Shown here: positions 1-7,084 of the stretch, piece after piece | How the letters are laid out: every line of letters begins with the position of its first letter | Position numbering within the stretch: position 1 is the stretch's first letter | Assembly (NCBI RefSeq): GCF_900187295.1 | Contig: NZ_LT906473.1 | Span: 682,001-746,000, forward strand | Reading direction: 5' to 3' | Length of the DNA stretch: 64,000 nt | DNA from: Corynebacterium cystitidis | GTDB lineage: Bacteria > Actinomycetota > Actinomycetes > Mycobacteriales > Mycobacteriaceae | Translations under genes and position numbers: made by a program | The notes under the pieces: generated by a model | What the model was told of the DNA's origin: nothing | The model's database searches: none | What the model saw: only the letters and a program-made list of their open reading frames with translations

Positions 1-162
1 AACTGGGTGGGGATCGAACTTGGTGACGTTGAGCCGATTATCGCCAGGCTCCAGGGGGGCAAGGTTGACAATGTTATGCCCAACCTGGGTAGTGCTTCAC
101 CAGTGAGGGGACAGCGCGGCTTGCTCCCCGAGGGGCAGGAAGACACCGGACGCCTTTTCTAG
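1..162 (+). CDS. DNA methyltransferase, C-terminal 53 residues only
   Basis: The open frame entering from the left edge encodes 53 residues and ends at a TAG. It begins with NWVGIELGDVEPIIARLQG, the pattern that ends amino-methyltransferases of the N6-adenine/N4-cytosine type, where a hydrophobic 'G-I-E-L' strand follows the SAM-binding FxGSG motif. The SAM and catalytic motifs lie outside the window. Its stop TAG shares the palindrome CTAG with the stop of the convergent BamHI-like endonuclease, so the two genes overlap tail to tail by 4 nt. That makes it the likely protective methylase of a type II restriction-modification pair. The family assignment rests on a short tail; the partner gene strengthens it. 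Confidence 0.7.
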   Translation, partial: NWVGIELGDVEPIIARLQGGKVDNVMPNLGSASPVRGQRGLLPEGQEDTGRLF

Positions 163-968
163 TTCCCTTCCTGCGCTTCTCTGGCCCGCTTCTGGGCGAG
201 TCCGTCCCTTCCTCCCTTGAAGTAGGGGACTTCTGAACTGAGGCCGTCTTGTTCTACAACGACGAACCCGAACAGGAAGGGGTCAGACGAGAGATTCTCT
301 ACCTTCCTGTAAAGGTCAAAGTAGGGTTCCATCTCGTTTAAGTTTCCGATCCGGTCGGTTAGGTGAAGGTACATGTCTTTACTTGGGAGAACTACTACTC
401 CGCCACTGGCGTGACCGTCGAGAATGGCCATCAATATGCGATTGGCGGCACGGTGCGACGATGAAATATTCCCCGTCTCCCACTCCACGATAAAAGGTCG
501 GACTTCTCCCCTAAAGTCGAATACTGCATCACACTTTCCCAAGCCAGGGTGAACGCTTTTCTCAAATTGCCACCCCTGGTCACGAAGATTGTCGATGAAC
601 CCCTTCTTAATGGGGACGACACCATTAACCGTCACTCCGGCCTGCTTCTTGAGGTCCCTCCCCGTCGCCTGATCCACAGCACGGGGGCGAAGCAGAAATC
701 TGCCTGTTCCTGGCGGGTTATCATTGGCTTGGATAGCTCTCTCGATCATCTCCCTGACCTGCAAGAACTCGGTAGATTGAGAGTATCCACCTTGGTCTTG
801 CAAAATCTTCCAATCAACGATCTTCATCCAAGTGACTCCTTCTGGTTCTCCTGCAACGTTCCAGAGAGGATTGTTCTTGCGAAAAGTGTGCAGCGCGTCC
901 CTTTTAAGGTATTGGTCATTTCTAACTAACCGAAGCGGGGCCACTGTTTCACCCAGTATTCGAGACAC
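159..968 (-). CDS. BamHI-family type II restriction endonuclease
   Basis: This 269-aa protein aligns by eye with BamHI (213 aa). Shared blocks are NGVVPIK (115-121), an Asp in a C-D-A-V context (D147), the active-site pair E-W-E (E162, E164) followed by TGNISSSHR (165-173), then LTDRIGNLNEMEPYF and a C-terminal DGL block. D147, E162 and E164 correspond to BamHI D94, E111 and E113, and E136 probably to E77, so the Mg-dependent catalytic set looks complete. The N-terminal ~80 residues are longer than in BamHI. It would cut double-stranded DNA at a palindromic site; the specificity cannot be read from sequence and need not be GGATCC. It overlaps the stop of the neighbouring methyltransferase. 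Confidence 0.88.
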   Translation of the reverse strand: MSRILGETVAPLRLVRNDQYLKRDALHTFRKNNPLWNVAGEPEGVTWMKIVDWKILQDQGGYSQSTEFLQVREMIERAIQANDNPPGTGRFLLRPRAVDQATGRDLKKQAGVTVNGVVPIKKGFIDNLRDQGWQFEKSVHPGLGKCDAVFDFRGEVRPFIVEWETGNISSSHRAANRILMAILDGHASGGVVVLPSKDMYLHLTDRIGNLNEMEPYFDLYRKVENLSSDPFLFGFVVVEQDGLSSEVPYFKGGRDGLAQKRAREAQEGN

Positions 969-1079
969 GAGTAGTCCTGAGAGAGGACAGGGATACCACA
1001 GGTTAAGGCTGCGCAGTAGAGTCGGGTTCGAGCAAGCGAGTGGGTTTGCCGAAGTTTCACGATGAAGGGGTGCAGGACT

Positions 1080-1445
1080 GTGTCTAAGTCAGTTGGTCAA
1101 CAAGGCGGAAGCGCGGAACAGGGACCGGGAGGTAAGGAGCAGATGATCCGGGCTGCGCACGACTACGGAACCAGATTCCTTAATAGCTTCCTCGGAGAAT
1201 CAGCGGATGAAGTTTTTTGGGCGGGGGTCGAAAACGCTGCATGCGCGCTGTATGAGGGTGGGGTATCTCAGAAAATGGTCCCCGGTCTACTGGTTAAATA
1301 CTGGGGGATCGACTGGAACACAGCTGAGGAAATGGCGGTGGAAGGAAAGGCCAGCGTTGTGCGCTCAAAGCGAGACCTGGCCGAATATGAAAAGGGGCTT
1401 TTGAGTGAGGGGCCACGAAGGCGGAAGAAGAAAGAAGATATTTAG
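1080..1445 (+). CDS. Hypothetical protein beside the restriction gene
   Basis: This frame encodes about 121 residues and I do not recognise it. The GTG at 1080 was preferred over the in-frame ATG at 1062 because AAGGGG (1066-1071) sits 8 nt upstream of it, while the ATG has no ribosome site. The middle is amphipathic and helical (RFLNSFLGES, LLVKYWGIDWNTAEEMA) and the C-terminus is very basic (PRRRKKKEDI). No enzyme motif, signal peptide or membrane segment is visible. It is divergent from the BamHI-like gene and lies upstream of the DUF4365-like gene in the same direction. A regulator or small partner of either is possible but unproven. Confidence 0.5.
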   Translation: MSKSVGQQGGSAEQGPGGKEQMIRAAHDYGTRFLNSFLGESADEVFWAGVENAACALYEGGVSQKMVPGLLVKYWGIDWNTAEEMAVEGKASVVRSKRDLAEYEKGLLSEGPRRRKKKEDI

Positions 1446-1817
1446 GGTCTTGGGTGATGTCGGTGCTCACTCCGGTAAGAGTTTGCGGAGGCATCACTTT
1501 AGACCCATCCAGAAAGGGCAGCTCTCCGATGCTCTTAGCGCCCACTTTCTTTCCGGGGGCAGCGGCACTACCATCGCCAGGAAATTTCTGGCTTCGTCCC
1601 TATCTACCGTTTCCGCTTCGCCGCCATCTTAAACCTCGCAAGGGTTGTCTGATCTCTCGACCCATATGTAAGCATGAGGGGCGAGCTGGTTCCACCTTAC
1701 GATCGTTCGCCCAAAGCATCGCCTGGGCCGTCAATGTGAGGTTTGCTCGGTTCGACCCTCCTGGTATTTGCAACAAGGCGCGTGTATTGTACTGCGGGCG
1801 GAGAGTAGCCTGAGTGT
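1446..1817. other. Gap without a convincing gene
   Basis: About 370 nt between the small unknown gene and the DUF4365-like gene. Short open frames exist on both strands, but none has a ribosome site or recognisable family. On the minus strand, 1446-1640 translates in two adjacent frames into protein-like stretches broken by stops, which could be a decayed gene. A likely promoter for the downstream gene closes the region. Confidence 0.4.
1806..1811 (+). promoter_or_regulatory. -10 element, probable leaderless start
   Basis: TAGCCT fits TAnnnT and ends 6 nt before the ATG at 1818. There is no Shine-Dalgarno sequence, so the mRNA probably begins at or next to the start codon. Confidence 0.45.
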
Positions 1818-3788
1818 ATGTCTGCTATTGAAGACAATGCTGTCAGGGTGTTTAGTCACATTATTGGTCGGACGAAACGGCTTGATCCGATGATCGACAC
1901 CGGGGATAGAACCCCGCTCACTGATGGGCATATCGAGATCTACCGAGACGAACACAATCAGGGCGGCAGCTACAAATTAGGAGACAGGAATTGTATCGGC
2001 CGTCTTACCGTTCAGGTGAAGGGTAAAATTGCAAACTCTCTTTCTTCGTTCTCTATGAAGCGGGAACACCTGGAGGGGATTGAAGCTATTGGTGGAGTCG
2101 TGCTCTTAGTTGCCGCTCTGAGAAAGAGTGACCTTAGGCCTAAGAAGCTTTATTACGCCGACCTTAACGTTAGAAACACTAAGGCGTTGTTGGAGCAGAT
2201 GCGCGACGGCCAAAAAACCAAGGCGGTCCCGCTCAGGATATTTCCCAGAAAACCAGATGCGGTCTACGGTCTGGTTTGCCATCTCCGTGAAAGTCAGAAA
2301 AATCAGCCGATCCCCCTTGAGGTATCGTCGCTGAAAGAGTTGACAGGGATGTCTCTTACCGTCCTGCGCGAGGTGGATATGTCCAAGCGACAGGTGTTTG
2401 GGGCCCCTGGAAGCAGTGACATTGTCACAGTGCGGACACCTAGCGGTCATGACCAGGCGATTGATACGGTGCTTTACTTCGTTCCCGAGGATTACTTATT
2501 GCATGACATCGAGGGTTTAGAGGTCTCCTGCGGCGACATTACCTTCCATCGAATACGCAGGAGAAAGTTAAACGACAGAGAGGTAGAGGTCTTTTTCTCC
2601 CCGGGTCTCAGTTTTGTTTTCGGCCTTGAATCAGACCCTGAAACCGGTGATCGGGACGTAAAGGTTAACTTCCATACCCAGAGGAGACTGTATTACGCGT
2701 TGCAGGACCTTCGTTTTCTCAAAAATATGGCCAGTGGCAGCGTCATTGAATTCGACTCTTCACCTGCTTTGCGTTACCAGCCGAGGGGCAATGCGGATGA
2801 CCTGGGGATGCTCAGAGCGCTGCGTCCATTCGAGGACATGGAAAAGATCTGTTATGAGTTTGGGGTGGACACCAAACTTTTTGACGTGACCAGTCTGTCT
2901 CAGTCTCAGTCAGCGTTGGAGGCGTTGGAAAATCTGGCCCACCTTCTTCTTTACAAGGGGGACGTCAGGGTCAATGAAACCGACAATCGCAGGCAGGATA
3001 TTGATATTGGTGGACTCAAGATCCGGTTGGTCTGGCGATTGGACGAGGAGAAGAACACGTGGAGGGTTAAGAGCCTGTTTGACTCAGACTCACTTGACTA
3101 TCGCATGGCCCCTGTCGACGAGAACGGTGAGATAGGGGAACCTCAAATGGTCACCCCTTTTGAGGTTCTGTGTGACAGAAATTCGTTGGAGGTCGAGGGG
3201 GTATCGGAAGCTGAAGCACTCTCGCGGACCCTGAACCTTAACCCAGAGGGCGTTACCAGTGCCTATGAGTCTGTTGGCGAAGAAAACCGTTCGACGTATG
3301 AAAATGCGACGGTGTTGAATCTGATTAAGGCTGCTGACATGCAGGTAGAACGCAGGAAAGAGCTTCTTGACATGGCGCAGCGGCTTAATGATTGGATCTT
3401 GGCACATGACCCCATTGAGGGGGTCTCGGTCATAAACAGGGCTCAAATCAAGTATCGCCTGGGTAGTTTAAGCGAGGGTGACACCACGGAGCTAGAAGAG
3501 ATCTGGATGGGGGCGCAGAACGGAGAGTACGGGCAGATGTCCCTTGGGGTAGAGGCTGCAACATCTATCCTCCTCGGATACCACGATGGTGTTGACTATA
3601 CCCTGAGGAAAATGCCCAAAGAGGATCGCGAAACGTTCAGGGACTTTCCGATTTATTTCCTGTACGAGAACAAGGGCACCGATTATCACGTAGGCGAGCC
3701 AAACAATGATGATGAATGGCAGGCGTTGGAAAAGAAGCACCAGGACGAGGAGTTTCAGGCGCTAGCGGACGATGCCTTTGGCAAATAA
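1818..3788 (+). CDS. DUF4365-like PD-(D/E)XK nuclease-domain protein, candidate defence effector
   Basis: This 656-aa protein has a DUF4365-like start. The segment PLTDGHIEIY (D36, E40), then GRLTVQVKGK (Q66-V-K68), then 'GGVVLLVAAL' and 'KKLYYADL' matches the layout in which Asp and Q-x-K form a PD-(D/E)XK metal site. DUF4365 domains occur often in defence islands. The remaining ~550 residues are acidic and mixed alpha/beta, without a Walker motif, helicase motif, HTH or membrane segment that I can see, and I cannot name them. It sits 3' of a restriction-modification pair and 5' of a recombinase module. A nuclease role is inferred from the N-terminus only; the rest of the protein may sense the trigger. 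Confidence 0.6.
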   Translation: MSAIEDNAVRVFSHIIGRTKRLDPMIDTGDRTPLTDGHIEIYRDEHNQGGSYKLGDRNCIGRLTVQVKGKIANSLSSFSMKREHLEGIEAIGGVVLLVAALRKSDLRPKKLYYADLNVRNTKALLEQMRDGQKTKAVPLRIFPRKPDAVYGLVCHLRESQKNQPIPLEVSSLKELTGMSLTVLREVDMSKRQVFGAPGSSDIVTVRTPSGHDQAIDTVLYFVPEDYLLHDIEGLEVSCGDITFHRIRRRKLNDREVEVFFSPGLSFVFGLESDPETGDRDVKVNFHTQRRLYYALQDLRFLKNMASGSVIEFDSSPALRYQPRGNADDLGMLRALRPFEDMEKICYEFGVDTKLFDVTSLSQSQSALEALENLAHLLLYKGDVRVNETDNRRQDIDIGGLKIRLVWRLDEEKNTWRVKSLFDSDSLDYRMAPVDENGEIGEPQMVTPFEVLCDRNSLEVEGVSEAEALSRTLNLNPEGVTSAYESVGEENRSTYENATVLNLIKAADMQVERRKELLDMAQRLNDWILAHDPIEGVSVINRAQIKYRLGSLSEGDTTELEEIWMGAQNGEYGQMSLGVEAATSILLGYHDGVDYTLRKMPKEDRETFRDFPIYFLYENKGTDYHVGEPNNDDEWQALEKKHQDEEFQALADDAFGK

Positions 3789-3895
3789 GGTCACGGCCCC
3801 CTGAGCTGGGTCGGGTAGTACGAGGCAGTGAAGCCTGGCGACAAACTAACGCTTAGATATGTGACCGGTTCCACTGCTCCTTGCTTCGGTGACGG

Positions 3896-4210
3896 CTACT
3901 CCGGCCTAGGCCCCGTCCACAATCTACGTCTCGCAACCGTCTCGAATTTCGCCACGGTCACCGAGTCGGGCCACACGTCCCCCTGAAGGACTTTCGTCAG
4001 CACTGACTTCACCACGCCAGCCTGACGGCATAGCTCGGCTTGGGATGTCCCCGCAGCGGTCGCCGACTCGACGAACGTGGCGAGGTTGGAGACGAAGTCC
4101 TGGACGATTCCGTGCGCGCCTTCTGCTGTCGTGTCGTTAGGCCAGTCGGGGTAGAGCTCGCGAGGGGTTTGTCTGCGGGTGCGTCCTCGCTTGGGTGGTG
4201 GGGTGGTCAC
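3896..4210 (-). CDS. Small helix-turn-helix protein, WP/LW family, copy 1
   Basis: This 104-residue protein has a basic N-terminus and a helix-turn-helix of the Xre/Cro kind at about 55-77 (SQAELCRQAGVVKSVLTKVL). It is followed by a G-D-V-W-P turn (W80-P81), a K-F-E helix and L-W near the C-terminus. The same 'G-x-x-W-P ... E ... L-W' arrangement recurs in the neighbouring 4476-4763 gene, so the two are paralogues. Length and fold suit a DNA-binding repressor. It is transcribed away from the recombinase genes. Targets are unknown; control of the adjacent mobile module is a guess from position. Confidence 0.65.
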   Translation of the reverse strand: MTTPPPKRGRTRRQTPRELYPDWPNDTTAEGAHGIVQDFVSNLATFVESATAAGTSQAELCRQAGVVKSVLTKVLQGDVWPDSVTVAKFETVARRRLWTGPRPE

Positions 4211-4475
4211 GGACCTTAGCCTACCTGGCAGGAATTGATACGTGGCATTGTCCCGTACCGCTAGTAAATGCGGCTGGAAAGCAGACTTTTCTGTGGTCTA
4301 AAGCTACCACCCCTTAGAGGGAAATTGCCGGCTCCTATGAAGTAAAACCGCAGCTTTTAGCAATCACGATCCGGCAAGACGGATTAATCCGGAGATCCGG
4401 AGGGGCGAAAGGTTTTCCTACCAGGTCGCAAGTCAGCCGTGAAAACGTGGACGTATGCGAAAACATATTTTCGAG
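4211..4475. other. Non-coding spacer with short inverted repeat
   Basis: 265 nt between the two HTH genes. It contains GTGGT (4293-4297) and ACCAC (4306-4310) as a small hairpin, and the 8-mer GCTACCAC is the reverse complement of GTGGTAGC in the hairpin at 5934-5971. No gene is seen. It probably holds the promoter of copy 1. Confidence 0.3.
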
Positions 4476-4763
4476 TTAATGTGGCCACAGCTCCTCGCCC
4501 AAGCCAGTTTCCAGACGTGCCAGGGTTTCCACGGTCGGCCAGAATGCTCCTTTGACGATGCTCGAAATAGTCGTCTCGGGGACGCCGGTTCCCCGCGAGA
4601 CCACTTTGGCCGAGAGGTCGTTGGTTGCGTACTTGAGCCTTTTGGCCATTCGTTGCACCTTGGCGTGTGCCATGACGGTGGTGTCGCCGCTGTCATTCAG
4701 GCTCTTGTTAAAAGGCCACGAGTTGCCGTACAGGTTGCGAGGCGATCTAGGACTTTCTGGCAT
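4476..4763 (-). CDS. Small helix-turn-helix protein, WP/LW family, copy 2
   Basis: Up to 95 residues; translation could instead start at M31 (MAHAKVQRM), which begins the folded part. The helix-turn-helix spans about 48-70 (DLSAKVVSRGTGVPETTISS). It is followed by GAFWP (W75-P76), LARLE and a terminal LWPH. Alignment with the 3896-4210 product gives the same spacing of G, WP, E and LW, showing duplication and divergence. It is divergent from the recombinase gene that begins 60 nt away, so a repressor acting on that short intergenic space is plausible. I see no enzymatic domain. Confidence 0.6.
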   Translation of the reverse strand: MPESPRSPRNLYGNSWPFNKSLNDSGDTTVMAHAKVQRMAKRLKYATNDLSAKVVSRGTGVPETTISSIVKGAFWPTVETLARLETGLGEELWPH

Positions 4764-4822
4764 GGTTTGAGGCTAACGCGAAGCAGCGTCTGCGCCCAAG
4801 ACGCCTCGCCGGAGGTGGGGCA

Positions 4823-5871
4823 ATGAATTACAGGCCATTAAACCCCCAGCAACGCGAGATGCTCCTTGAGAAGGCGCGGAGCTACAGACCGCGACATAAC
4901 CCAGTAAGTGACGAGGTGCTGGCGGTGATGCGGCAAGTCCTCATTGCCGGTGTGGAAGTCCACGGCCTAGATACCCTCGTCCGTGGCATTGCCGATGATA
5001 AGAAGCTGTCCACTGTCGGCGGTATGTTGGCCCGGTACATCCCCGCGATGATGGTGCTCGGTTCCGAACCGTCCGACCTGGATGACCTTTTTGATGGCGA
5101 TAGGATTGCGTGGTGGGAAGTCCTCGTGAGGGGATTAATCCTGCAACAGCCAGGCGAGACCGGAACCTGCTGTGCGACGTGCAGATCTGGCTGTCTGATG
5201 ATCCTGCTATTGCCTGGCTAGATAGGCACAGTATTGCCTTAGCGAGCCGACCGAAGCCCCGTTATGCCGGTGGCTATAGTCTCACCGAGCTTGCAGCGAT
5301 ATTCTCCTGGGCGTCTACGCACTCGACACAGGTTCGCCGGGACCTTTGTGTTGGTGTGGTTGCTCTGGCTTTCGGTGCGGGTTTGTCCACCAGCGAGATT
5401 CGGGAGGTAAAGACCGAGGACATCGCCCTTGACGGCAGCACTGTGGTGGTTGGGGACAGTCGTCTGAGTGTTCGCGATGAGGTATGCAATGCACTCGCTG
5501 ACCTTCGCGCCCGTGACGTTTTCCCGCTGCCTGACACTCGCTACATCTCGACGATGAAGCAACCGCAGGGCATCCATGTCACACCACGAAGACTGATGCT
5601 TTCGTGGGCCGTCGCCAAGATGGCTGAGGGTACAACATTGCAGGCCGTTACGAGTCGGATACCCCGAGCGACAGCGTTGCGTGCGATGGAGGAGGTTTCG
5701 GGCTTCGGGTCGTGGCCTGAGGGTGTCATCTTGCGAAACGTGGTCAGTGACTATGCCGGAGCTGACAAGAGGACAAAGGGGACGAGAAAACCCAAGGCTA
5801 AAGCGGGCAAACAATCCAACAGCGAGCCCTCGCAAACCTATCCGCGACTTCGTCTTATTGAGGGTGGGTGA
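4823..5871 (+). pseudogene. Tyrosine-recombinase relative, frameshifted and catalytically degenerate
   Basis: Two overlapping frames (4823-5221 and 5110-5871) make one protein of about 348 residues if a single missing base is restored near 5122-5126. The first frame ends its homology at IAWWEVL, and the second picks up at REGINPATARRDRNLL, a core-binding-domain helix. The C-terminal part aligns with the next gene (YSLTELAAIFSWAS / FGAGLSTSEIREVKTEDI against YTEQELALLGQWAS / LGAGVGLRIGEMAHLRVCDV), but the first catalytic Arg is Ser here and no nucleophilic Tyr is evident. It was therefore probably an accessory recombinase even when intact. No slippery heptamer is present. The last codons overlap the longest upstream frame of the next gene. 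Confidence 0.65.
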
Positions 5872-5933
5872 GCCTGGTGGTGTATGTGCCGCTCATGCCA
5901 CTAAGCGTGCTTGGACCTAGACGACATCGCGTG

Positions 5934-5971
5934 TCCTGTGGTAGCGTTTCTTTTAAGAAACCACCACAGGA
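5934..5971. repeat. Strong hairpin between the two recombinase genes
   Basis: TCCTGTGGT...TTTCTT (5934-5952) pairs with AAGAAA...ACCACAGGA (5955-5971), with a short asymmetric bulge and a loop of only a few bases. No U-tract follows, so it is not a typical terminator. It may be a recombination/attachment site, an operator or an attenuator. Confidence 0.5.
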
Positions 5972-6074
5972 GTTAGCTCACCTTCTTTCTCTTTTCTGTC
6001 ACCCCGCCGGGAACCCACCACCCCGGCGAGTGTGGCGAGAAAGGTTGGGTGCGCTTGTTAGGAGACCGTTGGAG

Positions 6075-7034
6075 ATGTCGAACACGCACGATTTTGGCGA
6101 CCTTATTTTCAGCTACCGACCACGCTCGATAGCAGCAGGAGACTGGGAGCAGGTACGCGCATATGTCACTGCCGTAGCCATAGACCACCTTGCGCCGAAA
6201 GCAACGTCGCGCGCTGACCTGCGCAACCAGATGCTTGCCGTTGCGACCGCTGCCGTTGCAGCGTTGCGTCTTGGGCGAGGAGTCACTCACCAGGAGGTGC
6301 TCGCCCCGGAGGTTATCGAGTTTGCCATTGCCAGTAGCAAGCTCACTAGCCGGGTTAAGGGCGTGCGCCGGTCTATCCTGATCGCGCTTGGTGAGGAGCT
6401 TAACCCCGAGTGGCCGCTATACGTCGGTGCGCGCTACGGCTACAAAACACCAGATGCACCCTACACAGAGCAGGAACTAGCTCTGCTTGGCCAGTGGGCT
6501 AGCGGTCGTTCTACCGACTACCAACGACGCGGTGCCATGACACTACTAGCGCTGGGAGCTGGTGTTGGGCTGCGTATTGGGGAGATGGCGCACCTGCGGG
6601 TGTGTGATGTGAGTCAAGACGGTCAGGGGGTAACAGTCACCGCTTCGGGCTACCGAGGAGCAGAACCTCGTCATGTGCCCGTCCGGGCCGAGTGGGAGGA
6701 CGAATTAAAAGAAGCTATTGCCGACCTTGACCCCGACAGCCTTGCTCTTTTCCCCAACCGCAGCCAACCCACCACAGAATCGGTGGCTGCGATTATCACC
6801 CGCATTGGCAAGCCTCACCGGGTCCATCTGGATACCCGCAGGCTGCGCACGACGTGGGTCGTCACGCTGATGCACGAATACGTGCCTGAATCAGTCATCG
6901 CGCCAGCAGCAGGCCTGGCAAGTCTTCAGCATTACAAGAAGTGGCTGACCCCGGCCAACGTCAACCAGGAGCAGGCTTTTGCCTTGCTTCGTGGCGGTAC
7001 ACGTCACGGCAGTACAGGCCTGCGAGTGCTCTAG
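6075..7034 (+). CDS. Tyrosine recombinase/integrase
   Basis: This 319-residue protein starts at the ATG at 6075, behind AGGAG about 10 nt upstream; the frame is open further upstream, but only into a basic non-homologous tail that overlaps the previous gene. The N-terminal ~110 residues form a helical core-binding domain. The catalytic domain shows GAGVGLRIGEMAHLRVCDV (Arg I, about R167), the box II segment TRRLRTTW (about R258) and HYKKWL with the candidate nucleophile Y287. The usual His/Trp of 'LGH' is replaced (AGLAS), so box II is divergent. It should perform strand exchange for the mobile module, perhaps with the degenerate paralogue as partner. Confidence 0.8.
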   Translation: MSNTHDFGDLIFSYRPRSIAAGDWEQVRAYVTAVAIDHLAPKATSRADLRNQMLAVATAAVAALRLGRGVTHQEVLAPEVIEFAIASSKLTSRVKGVRRSILIALGEELNPEWPLYVGARYGYKTPDAPYTEQELALLGQWASGRSTDYQRRGAMTLLALGAGVGLRIGEMAHLRVCDVSQDGQGVTVTASGYRGAEPRHVPVRAEWEDELKEAIADLDPDSLALFPNRSQPTTESVAAIITRIGKPHRVHLDTRRLRTTWVVTLMHEYVPESVIAPAAGLASLQHYKKWLTPANVNQEQAFALLRGGTRHGSTGLRVL

Positions 7035-7084
7035 AAGTTAGCGCCACAACACAACAACCACACAGCGGGAAGGAGGTGACCACG

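Noticed and set aside
5095..5160. Programmed -1 frameshift in the first recombinase
   Set aside because: No X-XXY-YYZ slippery heptamer in phase; a simple base loss explains it better.
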